Source: Bryobacterales bacterium (GTDB lineage: Bacteria; Acidobacteriota; Terriglobia; Bryobacterales; Bryobacteraceae). Taken from it: a DNA stretch of 64,000 bases. The position numbers and the translations under genes are program-made. The stretch's first letter is position 1, and every line of letters begins with the position of its first letter. Location: assembly GCA_020852175.1 (NCBI GenBank), contig JADZBH010000018.1, forward strand, positions 29,013-93,012, given 5' to 3'. The notes under the pieces were generated by a model, which saw only the letters and a list, made by a program, of their open reading frames with translations, was not told where the DNA came from and searched no databases. Shown one piece after another: positions 12,526-20,461 of the stretch.

Positions 12526-12684
12526 TCCGCGATGGACGAAAAAATGACGGCGCCGGCAGTACCTTTTTCCAACTGCCGCGTCACTTGCTACCTGAGAGAA
12601 CAACGTCTTCGCGCGGACGCCCTTTCCCCAACCATCCAATCGTTCCGCGCGGAGGCGCTCTCGCGCCGGCGGCGCTCGAACTTC

Positions 12685-13377
12685 TTACCGTAAGGCATCC
12701 TCGCGGATACGAGGCGGCTTCGGTATGCCCCGGTTCAGAAACTCCACCAAAGGCAGCATGGCGAGAAAGTGTTTGCCGATGAGGCGTGCGAAGCCGGGCC
12801 TGGATGCCTCCTTCGCGTCCAGCGTAACGTCGTAGTACCACTGCTTCCGCTTGATGAATTCGATGGCCGGATGCGTGGCGGCGAAGCCCTTGGGCGGACG
12901 CTGGAGGGTGGTTCCGTGCAACGGGCCGCACAGTGTCTTCGCCGCGCGGGCGTTCAGGATGGAGTGCAACTCCTGGTGATGTCCGGCGATGAAGGTGCGC
13001 AGGGCGAGCAGCGTTTTCGGCTCGGCGGCGTAGACGCCGCCTGCCACGAGCGCTTCGCTGGCCGAGACATGGAAGTACAACGAGCCCCCGGCGAGCTTGG
13101 CCATCCCCCGTTTGGGAAACAGGGCGCCGAGATGAGTCTTGTAGGGCGTCTTATCGGCGCTGAAACGGGTGTCGCGGTAGATGCGGAAGATCGCTTTCCC
13201 GGGCTCGGTCACATAGTCCGGCGCGGCCTGGGCGAGCGTGGCGTTCAACTCTCCGACGAGGGCTTCCATGGGCGAGCGAAGATACTCGTCGAACTCCTGT
13301 TTGTGCTCCTGGAACCACTCGCGGTTGTTATTGCGTTTCAGTTGGGCGAGAAAGCGGAGGCCAGAGGGAGGAATCAT
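12685..13377 (-). CDS. DUF2461 family protein
   Basis: 230-aa cytoplasmic protein of the DUF2461 family (TIGR02453), whose function is not established. The family start is FLAQLKRNNNREWFQEHKQEFDEYLRSPMEALV; IFRIYRDTRFSADKTPYKTHLGALF and LYFHVSASEALVAGGVY are also typical. A TATATC hexamer lies 11 nt upstream of the ATG and shares bases with the -10 of the divergent murB. Confidence 0.9.
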   Translation of the reverse strand: MIPPSGLRFLAQLKRNNNREWFQEHKQEFDEYLRSPMEALVGELNATLAQAAPDYVTEPGKAIFRIYRDTRFSADKTPYKTHLGALFPKRGMAKLAGGSLYFHVSASEALVAGGVYAAEPKTLLALRTFIAGHHQELHSILNARAAKTLCGPLHGTTLQRPPKGFAATHPAIEFIKRKQWYYDVTLDAKEASRPGFARLIGKHFLAMLPLVEFLNRGIPKPPRIREDALR

Positions 13378-13388
13378 GGAAGTAACCC

Positions 13389-13396
13389 GATATACT
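13389..13396. promoter_or_regulatory. Interlocked divergent -10 elements of the DUF2461 gene and murB
   Basis: The eight bases GATATACT read TATATC on the minus strand (11 nt from the DUF2461 ATG) and TATACT on the plus strand (14 nt from the murB GTG). Two polymerases could hardly occupy both at once. Confidence 0.5.
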
Positions 13397-13410
13397 AGAT
13401 CATTCTAATC

Positions 13411-14382
13411 GTGCGGAGTCCTTCTCTCTTGACAGAATTCGCCCAACAGCTTCATTGTCTCGGACTTGACGTGCGGCAGGGCGTTCCGCTCAGCGAGATG
13501 ACGCGTTTCCAGATGGGAGGCGCGGCGGAAATCCTCGCCGAAACCTCGGAAGAGGCCCTTTTCGTGAAAGCTGTCCGCGCGGTGAGAGCCATCGGCGTGC
13601 CGTGGCTCGCACTGGGGGGCGGCACGAACCTGATCGCCTCCGGCGAGGGCTTCCGGGGGGTGATTCTCCGCTACCGCGGCGCGCGGATCGAGATGGGCGA
13701 GCGGTATGTGCATGTGGAGTCGGGCGCTGAGTTGCAGAGCCTGGTGGACTTCACGATCGCGCAGGGGCTGGCCGGGTTGCACACGATGACGCGGATTCCG
13801 GGCTGGGTGGGCGGCGCGATCTACGGCAATGCGGGAGCGTATGGCCACTCGATCGGAACGTGTATCGAAGGCGTGCGCTTTTTCGACGGGCGGGTGCTGC
13901 GCGGACTGGACCGCCAGGGGTGCGAGTTCGCCTACCGGGACAGCATTTTCAAGCGGAACAAGGACTGGATCATCCTTTCGGCCGTGCTGGCGCTGCCGCC
14001 GGGCGATGGCGAGGCGATGCGCCGCCGGGCGGAGGAGATCCGTTCCCTGCGCGACGCCAAGTATCCGCCCACGATGCGCTGCGCGGGCAGCATCTTCAAG
14101 AATCTGCTGGTGGCGGGCTTGCCGAAGGACCTGATGTTGAGCCTGCCGCCGGGTGTGGTGGTGGAAGGGAAACTGCCGGCTGGATGGCTGCTGGAGCAGG
14201 TGGGCGCCAAGGGCATGCGGCGAGGCGGCATTCAGGTGGCGGCCTATCACGCCAACACGGTGTACAACGACGGCGGCGGCACGCCTGCTGAGTTGTGCGG
14301 GCTGATCGCGGAGTTGAAGGAACTCGTACGCGAGCGGTTTGGCATCCTGCTGGAGGAAGAGGTGCAGTACGTAGGCTTCTAG
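13411..14382 (+). CDS. murB: UDP-N-acetylenolpyruvoylglucosamine reductase MurB
   Basis: FAD enzyme that reduces UDP-GlcNAc-enolpyruvate to UDP-MurNAc in peptidoglycan precursor synthesis, in the cytoplasm. FAD-binding signatures LALGGGTNLIASG and GLAGLHTMTRIPGWVGGAIYGNAGAYG are intact. The active-site serine lies in RCAGSIFKN and the C-terminal glutamate in LLEEEVQYVGF. The length, 323 aa, and the AGSIFKN motif suggest a type II MurB. GTG at 13411 is used; a TTG six codons later is possible. The 3' end overlaps the convergent malQ by 4 nt. No other mur/div genes are nearby. Confidence 0.93.
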   Translation: MRSPSLLTEFAQQLHCLGLDVRQGVPLSEMTRFQMGGAAEILAETSEEALFVKAVRAVRAIGVPWLALGGGTNLIASGEGFRGVILRYRGARIEMGERYVHVESGAELQSLVDFTIAQGLAGLHTMTRIPGWVGGAIYGNAGAYGHSIGTCIEGVRFFDGRVLRGLDRQGCEFAYRDSIFKRNKDWIILSAVLALPPGDGEAMRRRAEEIRSLRDAKYPPTMRCAGSIFKNLLVAGLPKDLMLSLPPGVVVEGKLPAGWLLEQVGAKGMRRGGIQVAAYHANTVYNDGGGTPAELCGLIAELKELVRERFGILLEEEVQYVGF

Positions 14383-16622
14383 CCTGCCGCCGGCGTGCGA
14401 TGGGAACGGCTGAGCCAGTGGCTGAGCATGGCGGCGAAGTCGAGGGCATGCGCGTCCTGGCTTAGCTGTTCGACGCTGTACTTCATCTTGCGCCGCCAGT
14501 TCGGGTACTGGTGCGTGGTGGCGGGCAGGTTTTGCTGATCGATCTCCTTGGTGAGGTCCTCCTGATTCAGGGTGAGCAGCATGGAGGGCGTTAGAGCGAG
14601 GAAGCCAATGATGGCGTTGTGGAGTTCGCCGGTCAATTCGGGCAGCAGTTCGGCCTGGCGGGGGTAGCCGGGCGGCAGCAGGGCCTGTTCATGGAGCGCG
14701 TCGAGCATGTGCTGTTTATCGCGAAGGCGGCTGGCGCGCATGTGGCTGGCGGCCTCGCCGCCCGGAAGGAGTCCGGCGCGTTCGCGGGCGTCGATGTCGC
14801 GGCCGCACCAGAAGCCGGCCAGCGTGGGCAGGTCGTGGGTCGTTGAACTGACCAGGGCCTGTCGCGGGTAATCGCCGGGGGGGATGAGCGAACCGTCCTC
14901 GCGGCGCTCGAAATAGAAGAGGCGGTAGCTGAGGATGCCGAAGCGGTCCAGCATCTCTCTCATGCGGGGTTCGACGGTGCCCAGGTCTTCGCCTACGATC
15001 AACACCTTCTGGCGCACGCTTTCGAGGGCGAGCACGCGGAGCAGGTCCTCGGCATTGTCGCGTACATAGGCTCCGGTGCGTGCGTCGAAGCCGTCGGGGA
15101 TCCAGTAGAGGCGGAAGAGCCGCATGACGTGATCCAGGCGCAAGGCTCCGCCGTGGCGTGCGCTGAGGCGGATGGAGTCGGCGAAGCGGCGGTAGCCGTC
15201 GGCGAGGTGCCGTTCCTTGTTGGGGGGCGGGAAGCTCCAGTCCTGGCCGTTCGGAGAAAAGTCGTCGGGCGGCGAGCCTACCCGGCAGCCCTCGACGAAG
15301 AAGCCGCGGGCGGACCAGAGGTCGGCGCCGCAACTGTCGTTGGCCAGGGGCAGATCGTGGAAGAGTCCGATTTCCAGGCCGCGGTCGAGGGCGTGGCGCT
15401 GGGCGGCTTCGGCCTGGAGGTCGAGTTGCCACTGGACGAATTTGTAGAAGAGGATGGCGCGGGGGTGGGAGCGCTGGAAGTCGCGGCAGGCGGTCGAGCC
15501 GGGGTCGCGGTACTCCTCGGGCCACTGGGGCCAAACCCAGACCTCCGGGAGTTTCTTATGGAGCCAGTGGTCCAGGGCGGAGAACAGGGCGTACTCATCC
15601 AGGCGTGCGCCTTCGCGAGCCAGGTAGCGGGCAAAGGCCATGCCGGGTCCGGTTTCAGCGAGCCAGTCGGCGCGGTAGAACTCGCGGAAGGCCAGCAGCA
15701 GGAAGAGCCGCTTCAGCCGGGCGGCACGTTCGTACTCGACGAATTCGCTGCCGTTCAGCGCGTCGATCTCCGCGCGTACGGGTTCGGAGGCGAGCAGCCG
15801 GGCCGCCCAGCGGGAGCGTGGGAAGCCATCGACGGCGGGGACGTCCAGGTAGAGGAAGTTGCGGTAGAAGATGGTGCTGGGCAGATAGGGGCTGGTGTTG
15901 TACGGCTGGCGGTTGAAGATGGCGTGCAGCGGATTGAGCGCGACGAAGCTGCCGCTGGCGTGTGTGGCGACCCAGTCAATGATGCCCTTGAGGGCGGTGA
16001 AGTCGCCGCAGCCCCAGGTGGAGGCCGAGTGGACGCCATAGAGGCTGACGGCAAGCCCGGCGCGCTTTTCGCCGCGTTCGAGGGAAGGCGGCAGGTAGGC
16101 GCGCGACGGGCAGACGATCAGGCGCGTCCGCGCCTGGACAACCGCTCCGGATGCGGCGTTCCAGCGCAGGTGCAGCGTGTGATAGCCAAGGGGGAGAGAG
16201 GCGTGAGTCCAGGAGCGTTCGGTGCGGCCTTCCGCGGCCGCGGTTTCGGCCAGCGAGAGCCAATCCAGCCCGCCTTCCTCGACGCCGCCGGTTTCCAGTT
16301 CGAGACGCCAGCGCAGCGTGGCGGCGTCGCCGGGTGCGCGCAGCGGGACGCGGATGTCCTGCCGGTCGACGACGGCGACGGGCGGTGCGAGCCGCGACCA
16401 GGAATCGGCCGCTCGGCGGGCGAGCGATTGGGCGAGCGCCGCAGCGCTCGAGGCGTCCAGACCCATGGCGCCCAGGAGGCGCTGCGCCAGATCGGACGTT
16501 AATTCATGGCGATTGCCGAAAATGTCCCAGTATTCGGGTTGAATGCCATGGCTTTCGGCGGCGGCGCGGAGGCGGGATTCAAAATCACGGACGGGATCCT
16601 CCGGCTGGTGGGGGGCGGTCAT
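14379..16622 (-). CDS. malQ: 4-alpha-glucanotransferase (amylomaltase, GH77)
   Basis: Transfers alpha-1,4-glucan segments in glycogen/maltodextrin metabolism. The GH77 catalytic residues are all visible: nucleophile Asp497 (RLDHVMRLFRLYWIP), acid/base Glu545 (IVGEDLGTVEPRM) and Asp597 (STTHDLPTLAGFW); the substrate loop NPLHAIFNRQPYNTSPYLPS is also typical. The first ~170 residues form a beta-rich N-terminal extension, as in the long (about 700 aa) bacterial type. A TACAAT lies 12 nt before the ATG, so it has its own promoter although the 453-aa orphan gene ends only 32 nt upstream. Confidence 0.95.
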   Translation of the reverse strand: MTAPHQPEDPVRDFESRLRAAAESHGIQPEYWDIFGNRHELTSDLAQRLLGAMGLDASSAAALAQSLARRAADSWSRLAPPVAVVDRQDIRVPLRAPGDAATLRWRLELETGGVEEGGLDWLSLAETAAAEGRTERSWTHASLPLGYHTLHLRWNAASGAVVQARTRLIVCPSRAYLPPSLERGEKRAGLAVSLYGVHSASTWGCGDFTALKGIIDWVATHASGSFVALNPLHAIFNRQPYNTSPYLPSTIFYRNFLYLDVPAVDGFPRSRWAARLLASEPVRAEIDALNGSEFVEYERAARLKRLFLLLAFREFYRADWLAETGPGMAFARYLAREGARLDEYALFSALDHWLHKKLPEVWVWPQWPEEYRDPGSTACRDFQRSHPRAILFYKFVQWQLDLQAEAAQRHALDRGLEIGLFHDLPLANDSCGADLWSARGFFVEGCRVGSPPDDFSPNGQDWSFPPPNKERHLADGYRRFADSIRLSARHGGALRLDHVMRLFRLYWIPDGFDARTGAYVRDNAEDLLRVLALESVRQKVLIVGEDLGTVEPRMREMLDRFGILSYRLFYFERREDGSLIPPGDYPRQALVSSTTHDLPTLAGFWCGRDIDARERAGLLPGGEAASHMRASRLRDKQHMLDALHEQALLPPGYPRQAELLPELTGELHNAIIGFLALTPSMLLTLNQEDLTKEIDQQNLPATTHQYPNWRRKMKYSVEQLSQDAHALDFAAMLSHWLSRSHRTPAAG

Positions 16623-16634
16623 GGGTATCTCATT

Positions 16635-16640
16635 ATTGTA
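16635..16640 (-). promoter_or_regulatory. -10 element TACAAT before malQ
   Basis: TACAAT on the minus strand, 12 nt from the malQ ATG; implies a leaderless or nearly leaderless transcript. Confidence 0.55.
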
Positions 16641-16654
16641 GTGGGACGGAGGGT

Positions 16655-18016
16655 CTAGGCCGCGGCTGGATCTTGCGCATCCTCCTCCGGGGGGGCCGGA
16701 CCGCGCGTGGCGTGCAGCACAAGGGGCATGGACGCGGCGCCCGCGGCGTCCTTACGGCGGAGCGTGATGGCGAGGCGGACGGGTTCGGGCGAAAGCGCCG
16801 AGGAGGCTTCCAGCAGGATGAGACCGTTGAGCGCCTGCGCCTGGCGGCCATCCCACCAGCGCCGGAAGCGTGCATCGAGCGTGGCGTGCATGGTGCGTGC
16901 GCGCCGCACGACGCCAGTAAGCTCGGACAGCGTGGCGTGTTCATGGAAGCCGGCGGCGAAGTTCACGAACTGGTCGATGAGCCAGGCTTCGTTGGCCAGA
17001 AGCGTGCATAAGCGTTTGGGCCGCTGGCTAAATTCGGCGGCCCATTTGGAATGCCAGCGCGGGTGAAGCTGTTCGGCGATGGGGTGGCCAAGCGCGGCGA
17101 GCGTGGGATACCAGAGCTGCAACTGGCGTTGTATGCGGCGCGTGGCGTAGGAGAGGGCATGTTTCAGGCTGGATGAGTCGAGGGCATCGTAGGTGTAGCA
17201 GCGGCGCGAGCGGGCCAGCAGGGGGGGCAGGGAAGAGTAGGCCAGCAGGGAGACGGCCTCGCGGGGATGGTGGAAGAGAGCGCCATCACCGGTCCAGAGA
17301 ACGGGGAGCCAGCGGCGGACGGCTGCCTGGATGGCGGTGGAGATGCGGGAGAGGTGTTTGAAGAAGTCGTAGGCGCGTTCGGGGCCGAGCCCATACCAGC
17401 AGGCGGCGGCCGAGCCGTGCAGCGTCACGTCGTAGCGAATGTGAAAGAGGGCGTTGGAGGGCCAGGCGGGCAGGGGATCGCAGGAGCCGTAGGCTTCGAG
17501 CAGAGGTGTGAGCAGAGCGCGGGCGTAAGCGCCGCCGAGTTGCTGATCGAAGGACCAGGCCAGCGGCGGGAGATCGGTTTCCCCGCGCGAGGCGGCGAGC
17601 CAGCCGGCCGCCATGGTGCGGGGAAAGCCCGCGGATTCGGTTTCCCCGGTAGCCTCGCGCCAATGGGCCAGGCGCGCGGTGGTGGTGCGGCGGTCCAGGC
17701 AGGGCATGTCGAGATCGACAACCGGGGTGGTTTCATCGCCGGGCGGCCTGGCGTGTAGCAAGGCGGGAAGACACCGGGCGGCAAGATGGTAGAGGCGGGC
17801 GCGAAGGGCGTGCAGCTCGGAATCGGGAAGGCCGAGCCGCAGACCATCGTCGAGAGGCATCCAGGAGAGCATGCCCACGTCCAGGGCGGGATTGAGGTAG
17901 GCCAGCGCGGGCGTCGAGGTTGTGTGAAACACAGGCAGACGGAGGACGCCGTTGGTGGCCTCCTCGACTGTGCAGAGGCGTATGTGAAACGCGGTGGTTT
18001 GAGGAGAAGTGTTCAT
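16655..18016 (-). CDS. Orphan protein, 453 aa, downstream of the CHAT protease gene
   Basis: No family recognised. It appears soluble (no signal peptide or clear membrane helix), rich in Ala, Leu, Arg, Trp and His, and mostly helical in the second half (RRIQRQLQLWYPTLAALGHPIAEQLHPRWHSKWAAEF). The C-terminal ~60 residues look like a beta-rich domain (LNGLILLEASSALSPEPVRLAITLRRKD) followed by an acidic Pro/Ala tail. The start at MNTSPQTT is preferred; GTG at 18049 would add 11 residues but lies upstream of the TACACT hexamer at 18038-18043. It sits on the same strand as the subtilisin and CHAT genes, with a small ORF between, so a shared function is possible but unproven. Confidence 0.72.
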   Translation of the reverse strand: MNTSPQTTAFHIRLCTVEEATNGVLRLPVFHTTSTPALAYLNPALDVGMLSWMPLDDGLRLGLPDSELHALRARLYHLAARCLPALLHARPPGDETTPVVDLDMPCLDRRTTTARLAHWREATGETESAGFPRTMAAGWLAASRGETDLPPLAWSFDQQLGGAYARALLTPLLEAYGSCDPLPAWPSNALFHIRYDVTLHGSAAACWYGLGPERAYDFFKHLSRISTAIQAAVRRWLPVLWTGDGALFHHPREAVSLLAYSSLPPLLARSRRCYTYDALDSSSLKHALSYATRRIQRQLQLWYPTLAALGHPIAEQLHPRWHSKWAAEFSQRPKRLCTLLANEAWLIDQFVNFAAGFHEHATLSELTGVVRRARTMHATLDARFRRWWDGRQAQALNGLILLEASSALSPEPVRLAITLRRKDAAGAASMPLVLHATRGPAPPEEDAQDPAAA

Positions 18017-18037
18017 GGCGGTGACACTCGCGCCCTG

Positions 18038-18043
18038 AGTGTA
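18038..18043 (-). promoter_or_regulatory. Possible -10 element TACACT
   Basis: TACACT on the minus strand, 21 nt before the ATG at 18016; the spacing is longer than for most such hexamers in this window, so the call is tentative. Confidence 0.3.
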
Positions 18044-18102
18044 GGGCACGGGAACGAAAAAACGGAGGGGCGGGGAGGGGGCGCCGGAGGAGGGACGGGG
18101 AG

Positions 18103-18375
18103 CTAAATGATGGCGAACTGGCGGGTTGACCCTGGCCGCGTGAATTTTTTCGCGGTTTGTGACCGGGTACGCGACAGGAAGCCGTTTACGTCGCCGAGCG
18201 AGGCGAACAGGCCACGGAAATGCGGGCCGGAGCGGCTGGGCAGACGGCGCGCCGGGCGGAAGTCGCGCGCCGAGAAGAGGCTGGAGCGGGCGATGACGGC
18301 GACGCCCATGGGCCGGTATTCATGAGTGCCGGCGGCCCAGGCGGTGTCGTGGCTGGTCCAAAGAGCGAAGCCCAT
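18103..18375 (-). CDS. Small hypothetical protein, 90 aa
   Basis: Begins MGFALWTSHDTAWAAGTHEYRPMGVAVIARSS. I judge it coding because nearly every third codon position over the first 65 codons is C or G, like proven genes here, and because the composition is balanced (Trp, Phe, Tyr, acidic residues) unlike the Arg/Pro-rich shadow frames. It is basic toward the C-terminus. No family is recognised and no Shine-Dalgarno is visible. It lies 60 nt downstream of the CHAT gene on the same strand. Confidence 0.5.
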   Translation of the reverse strand: MGFALWTSHDTAWAAGTHEYRPMGVAVIARSSLFSARDFRPARRLPSRSGPHFRGLFASLGDVNGFLSRTRSQTAKKFTRPGSTRQFAII

Positions 18376-18435
18376 GGGGGTGATCCCATGATACCGGGCC
18401 GGCGGGGCCGCCGCTTTCCATTACCAACATGGGGG

Positions 18436-20451
18436 TTAATACAGGCGCGCGGCGGGAAGGGCGGAGAGCGCGGCCGTCAGTGGTTGTTCGATGGCGGCGA
18501 TGGAGGCGATTCTGGCGTACCAGTCCCGATAGCGGAGCAACTGGCGGCGCAGGTAGTAGGCATCGGGGGAAGCGGCGCCAGCGAGCGCGACGAGTTCTCC
18601 GGCATAGCCGTTGGCGTGCGCGGCGCACCTGGCGGCGGAGAGCTTGACCGGAGCTGACATCAGCAGCGGCAGCAGAACGTAGAGTTCGGCGAGGTTGCCG
18701 AGGGCCCAGATGCGCTGCTGTTCGCTGGGGCCTTGGAGGTCATGGAGCGAGAGAGCGTGGGCGAGGGTCCAGAGGCTGTGCGGGCGCGAGTGCTCCTTGT
18801 GGGCTTCGAGGATGGGCGGCGGAACGCCTTCCACGGGCCGAAGGAGGCTGAGGATGAGATCGAGCGAGAGGAACTGGACGAGGGCCCAAGACTCCTGGCG
18901 ATTCAACTCGAAGGCATCCCTATAATGGCGGCGGCTGCTGGCCAGCAAGGCGAGGGCTTGTCCGGTGTAGGCGGTTGTGCGGGCGGGGTCGAACGTGGAG
19001 AAACAGAAAAGCACCTGGGCGCAGCGTTTTTCGGTGGCGGCCAGTTTTCCGGCGAGCGTGGCGGTGCCGGCGCCGGTGTTGGTGAACAGGGTGGCCAGAC
19101 GGCGGCGGCCCTCCTCGATGCGGGTACTGGCTTCGGCGAGCAGGCGGAAATTCCGCCCGTGTGTGGGGCCGGGCGGGTTGGAAGACGCGGGGTCCACGGC
19201 GGCGATCACAAAATCGGCATAAGAGAGGGCCGCCTCCATGCTGCTGACGGTCTGGCTCCGGTGGGCCTGGGTGAGCCAGGATTCGAAGTCATCCGGCAGC
19301 GCGGCGTAGGCGGTGACGCTGGCCCAGTCGTGGGTGGCGGGGTAGAGGGCGTGGAGGCGGCGTCGCAGGCGGTTGAGAGCGATGCGCGGGTCCGTGGCCC
19401 AGAGAAGGGATTCGTAGAGGATGTTGACGAAGTCCAGCGAAGCGGCGGCGGAGAGAGGGAACTGGCTGCCGATGACGATGGGGATGCCGGCCTGATGGAG
19501 AGCGAATGCGATGCTGCCGCCCAGGGCGAGGACGCCGCCCTGATGAGCGCTGTCGCAACTGGCGATGGTGACGGCGAGGGGGAGTGAAGGCTGGTTGCAG
19601 GCTGGAACCGGGCACAGCGCGGTGGCGAGACGTTCGCCGCTGACGGCGTCGGCGGGGCCGTCCGGGTTCATGCGATCGTGCAGCGCGATTCCGAAGCGGA
19701 TATCGAAGCCGTCCTCATACAGGATGCCGTGGGCGAGGATGTGAACATGGGTGAAGCGCTCACGGGAACAGATTCGTTCGATCTCGTCGCAGGTGGCGTT
19801 GGGGAGAACGTGGAGGAGCGAGGCGTAGCGTTCGGGGTCGGAGGCGGAATGGTTGGCCCAGGGCTCGAGCTGGTTCTGGAGGGCGCGAAGGTGGTCCTCG
19901 AAAGGGATGGGGCCAGCGTTGGCGGGCGAGGCTGCGACGAACAGGACCTTGGGCTGGCCGGACCAGGGGGCGGCGGGTCCGGCGGCGCGGCGGACCTCGC
20001 GGGTAAGGCAGACGGGATGATCGAGTTGAAGCAGGAGGTGCTGTCCGCCGCCGGGAAAGCCGGCGGGCGAGAGGGCAAGTTCGAAGGGCAGCAGGGCGAG
20101 TTCGGAAGCCGAGAGGATCATGCGGAGGTGGAAGGCGGGGCTGGCTTCTGCCGGGCAGGGCGCGGAGGATTCGCCAGAGCGGACGCGGTTCATTTCGGCG
20201 GCCAGACCGGGGACTTGGCCGAGGAGATCGCCGAGCGCCTGGGCGGTGTCTCGTACATGGAAGGCGCGGGAACCTGGTTCGGCCCGATCGCCGAGGGCAC
20301 GGAGGCGGTGCAGGAACTGGTTGTGCTCGAAGGGCGTGTGGAGCGAGGTGGCGGGGTGGTTCCCGCACAGGGCCAGGTATGGTGTGAGGGGCGAGAGGAG
20401 CTGGTTGTGCGGCGGACCATGCCGCAACAATTCAAAGGTGATTTGTTTCAA
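18436..20451 (-). CDS. CHAT-domain (caspase-like) protease
   Basis: 671-aa cytoplasmic protein with a CHAT peptidase domain at about residues 165-400. The catalytic dyad is visible: His241 in THVHILAHG and Cys299 in LAVTIASCDSAHQGG, followed by the family-typical GGSIAFALHQAGIPIVIGSQFPLS. The N-terminal ~160 residues are probably a substrate/effector-binding region; the C-terminal ~270 residues are helical, TPR-like in spacing (KLAATEKRCAQVLFCFSTF), but no specific repeat is certain. Start is TTG with AAGGGG 6 nt upstream; the next in-frame ATG is near residue 87. It begins 10 nt after the subtilisin gene ends, so the two proteases are cotranscribed. CHAT proteases often act in bacterial conflict or cell-death systems (family knowledge); the target here is unknown. 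Confidence 0.88.
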   Translation of the reverse strand: MKQITFELLRHGPPHNQLLSPLTPYLALCGNHPATSLHTPFEHNQFLHRLRALGDRAEPGSRAFHVRDTAQALGDLLGQVPGLAAEMNRVRSGESSAPCPAEASPAFHLRMILSASELALLPFELALSPAGFPGGGQHLLLQLDHPVCLTREVRRAAGPAAPWSGQPKVLFVAASPANAGPIPFEDHLRALQNQLEPWANHSASDPERYASLLHVLPNATCDEIERICSRERFTHVHILAHGILYEDGFDIRFGIALHDRMNPDGPADAVSGERLATALCPVPACNQPSLPLAVTIASCDSAHQGGVLALGGSIAFALHQAGIPIVIGSQFPLSAAASLDFVNILYESLLWATDPRIALNRLRRRLHALYPATHDWASVTAYAALPDDFESWLTQAHRSQTVSSMEAALSYADFVIAAVDPASSNPPGPTHGRNFRLLAEASTRIEEGRRRLATLFTNTGAGTATLAGKLAATEKRCAQVLFCFSTFDPARTTAYTGQALALLASSRRHYRDAFELNRQESWALVQFLSLDLILSLLRPVEGVPPPILEAHKEHSRPHSLWTLAHALSLHDLQGPSEQQRIWALGNLAELYVLLPLLMSAPVKLSAARCAAHANGYAGELVALAGAASPDAYYLRRQLLRYRDWYARIASIAAIEQPLTAALSALPAARLY

Positions 20452-20461
20452 ACAGGACCCC

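Noticed and set aside
12526..12684. A small gene between nuoH and the DUF2461 gene
   Set aside because: The only open frame runs Pro/Arg-rich through both neighbours in a shadow register and has no start signal.
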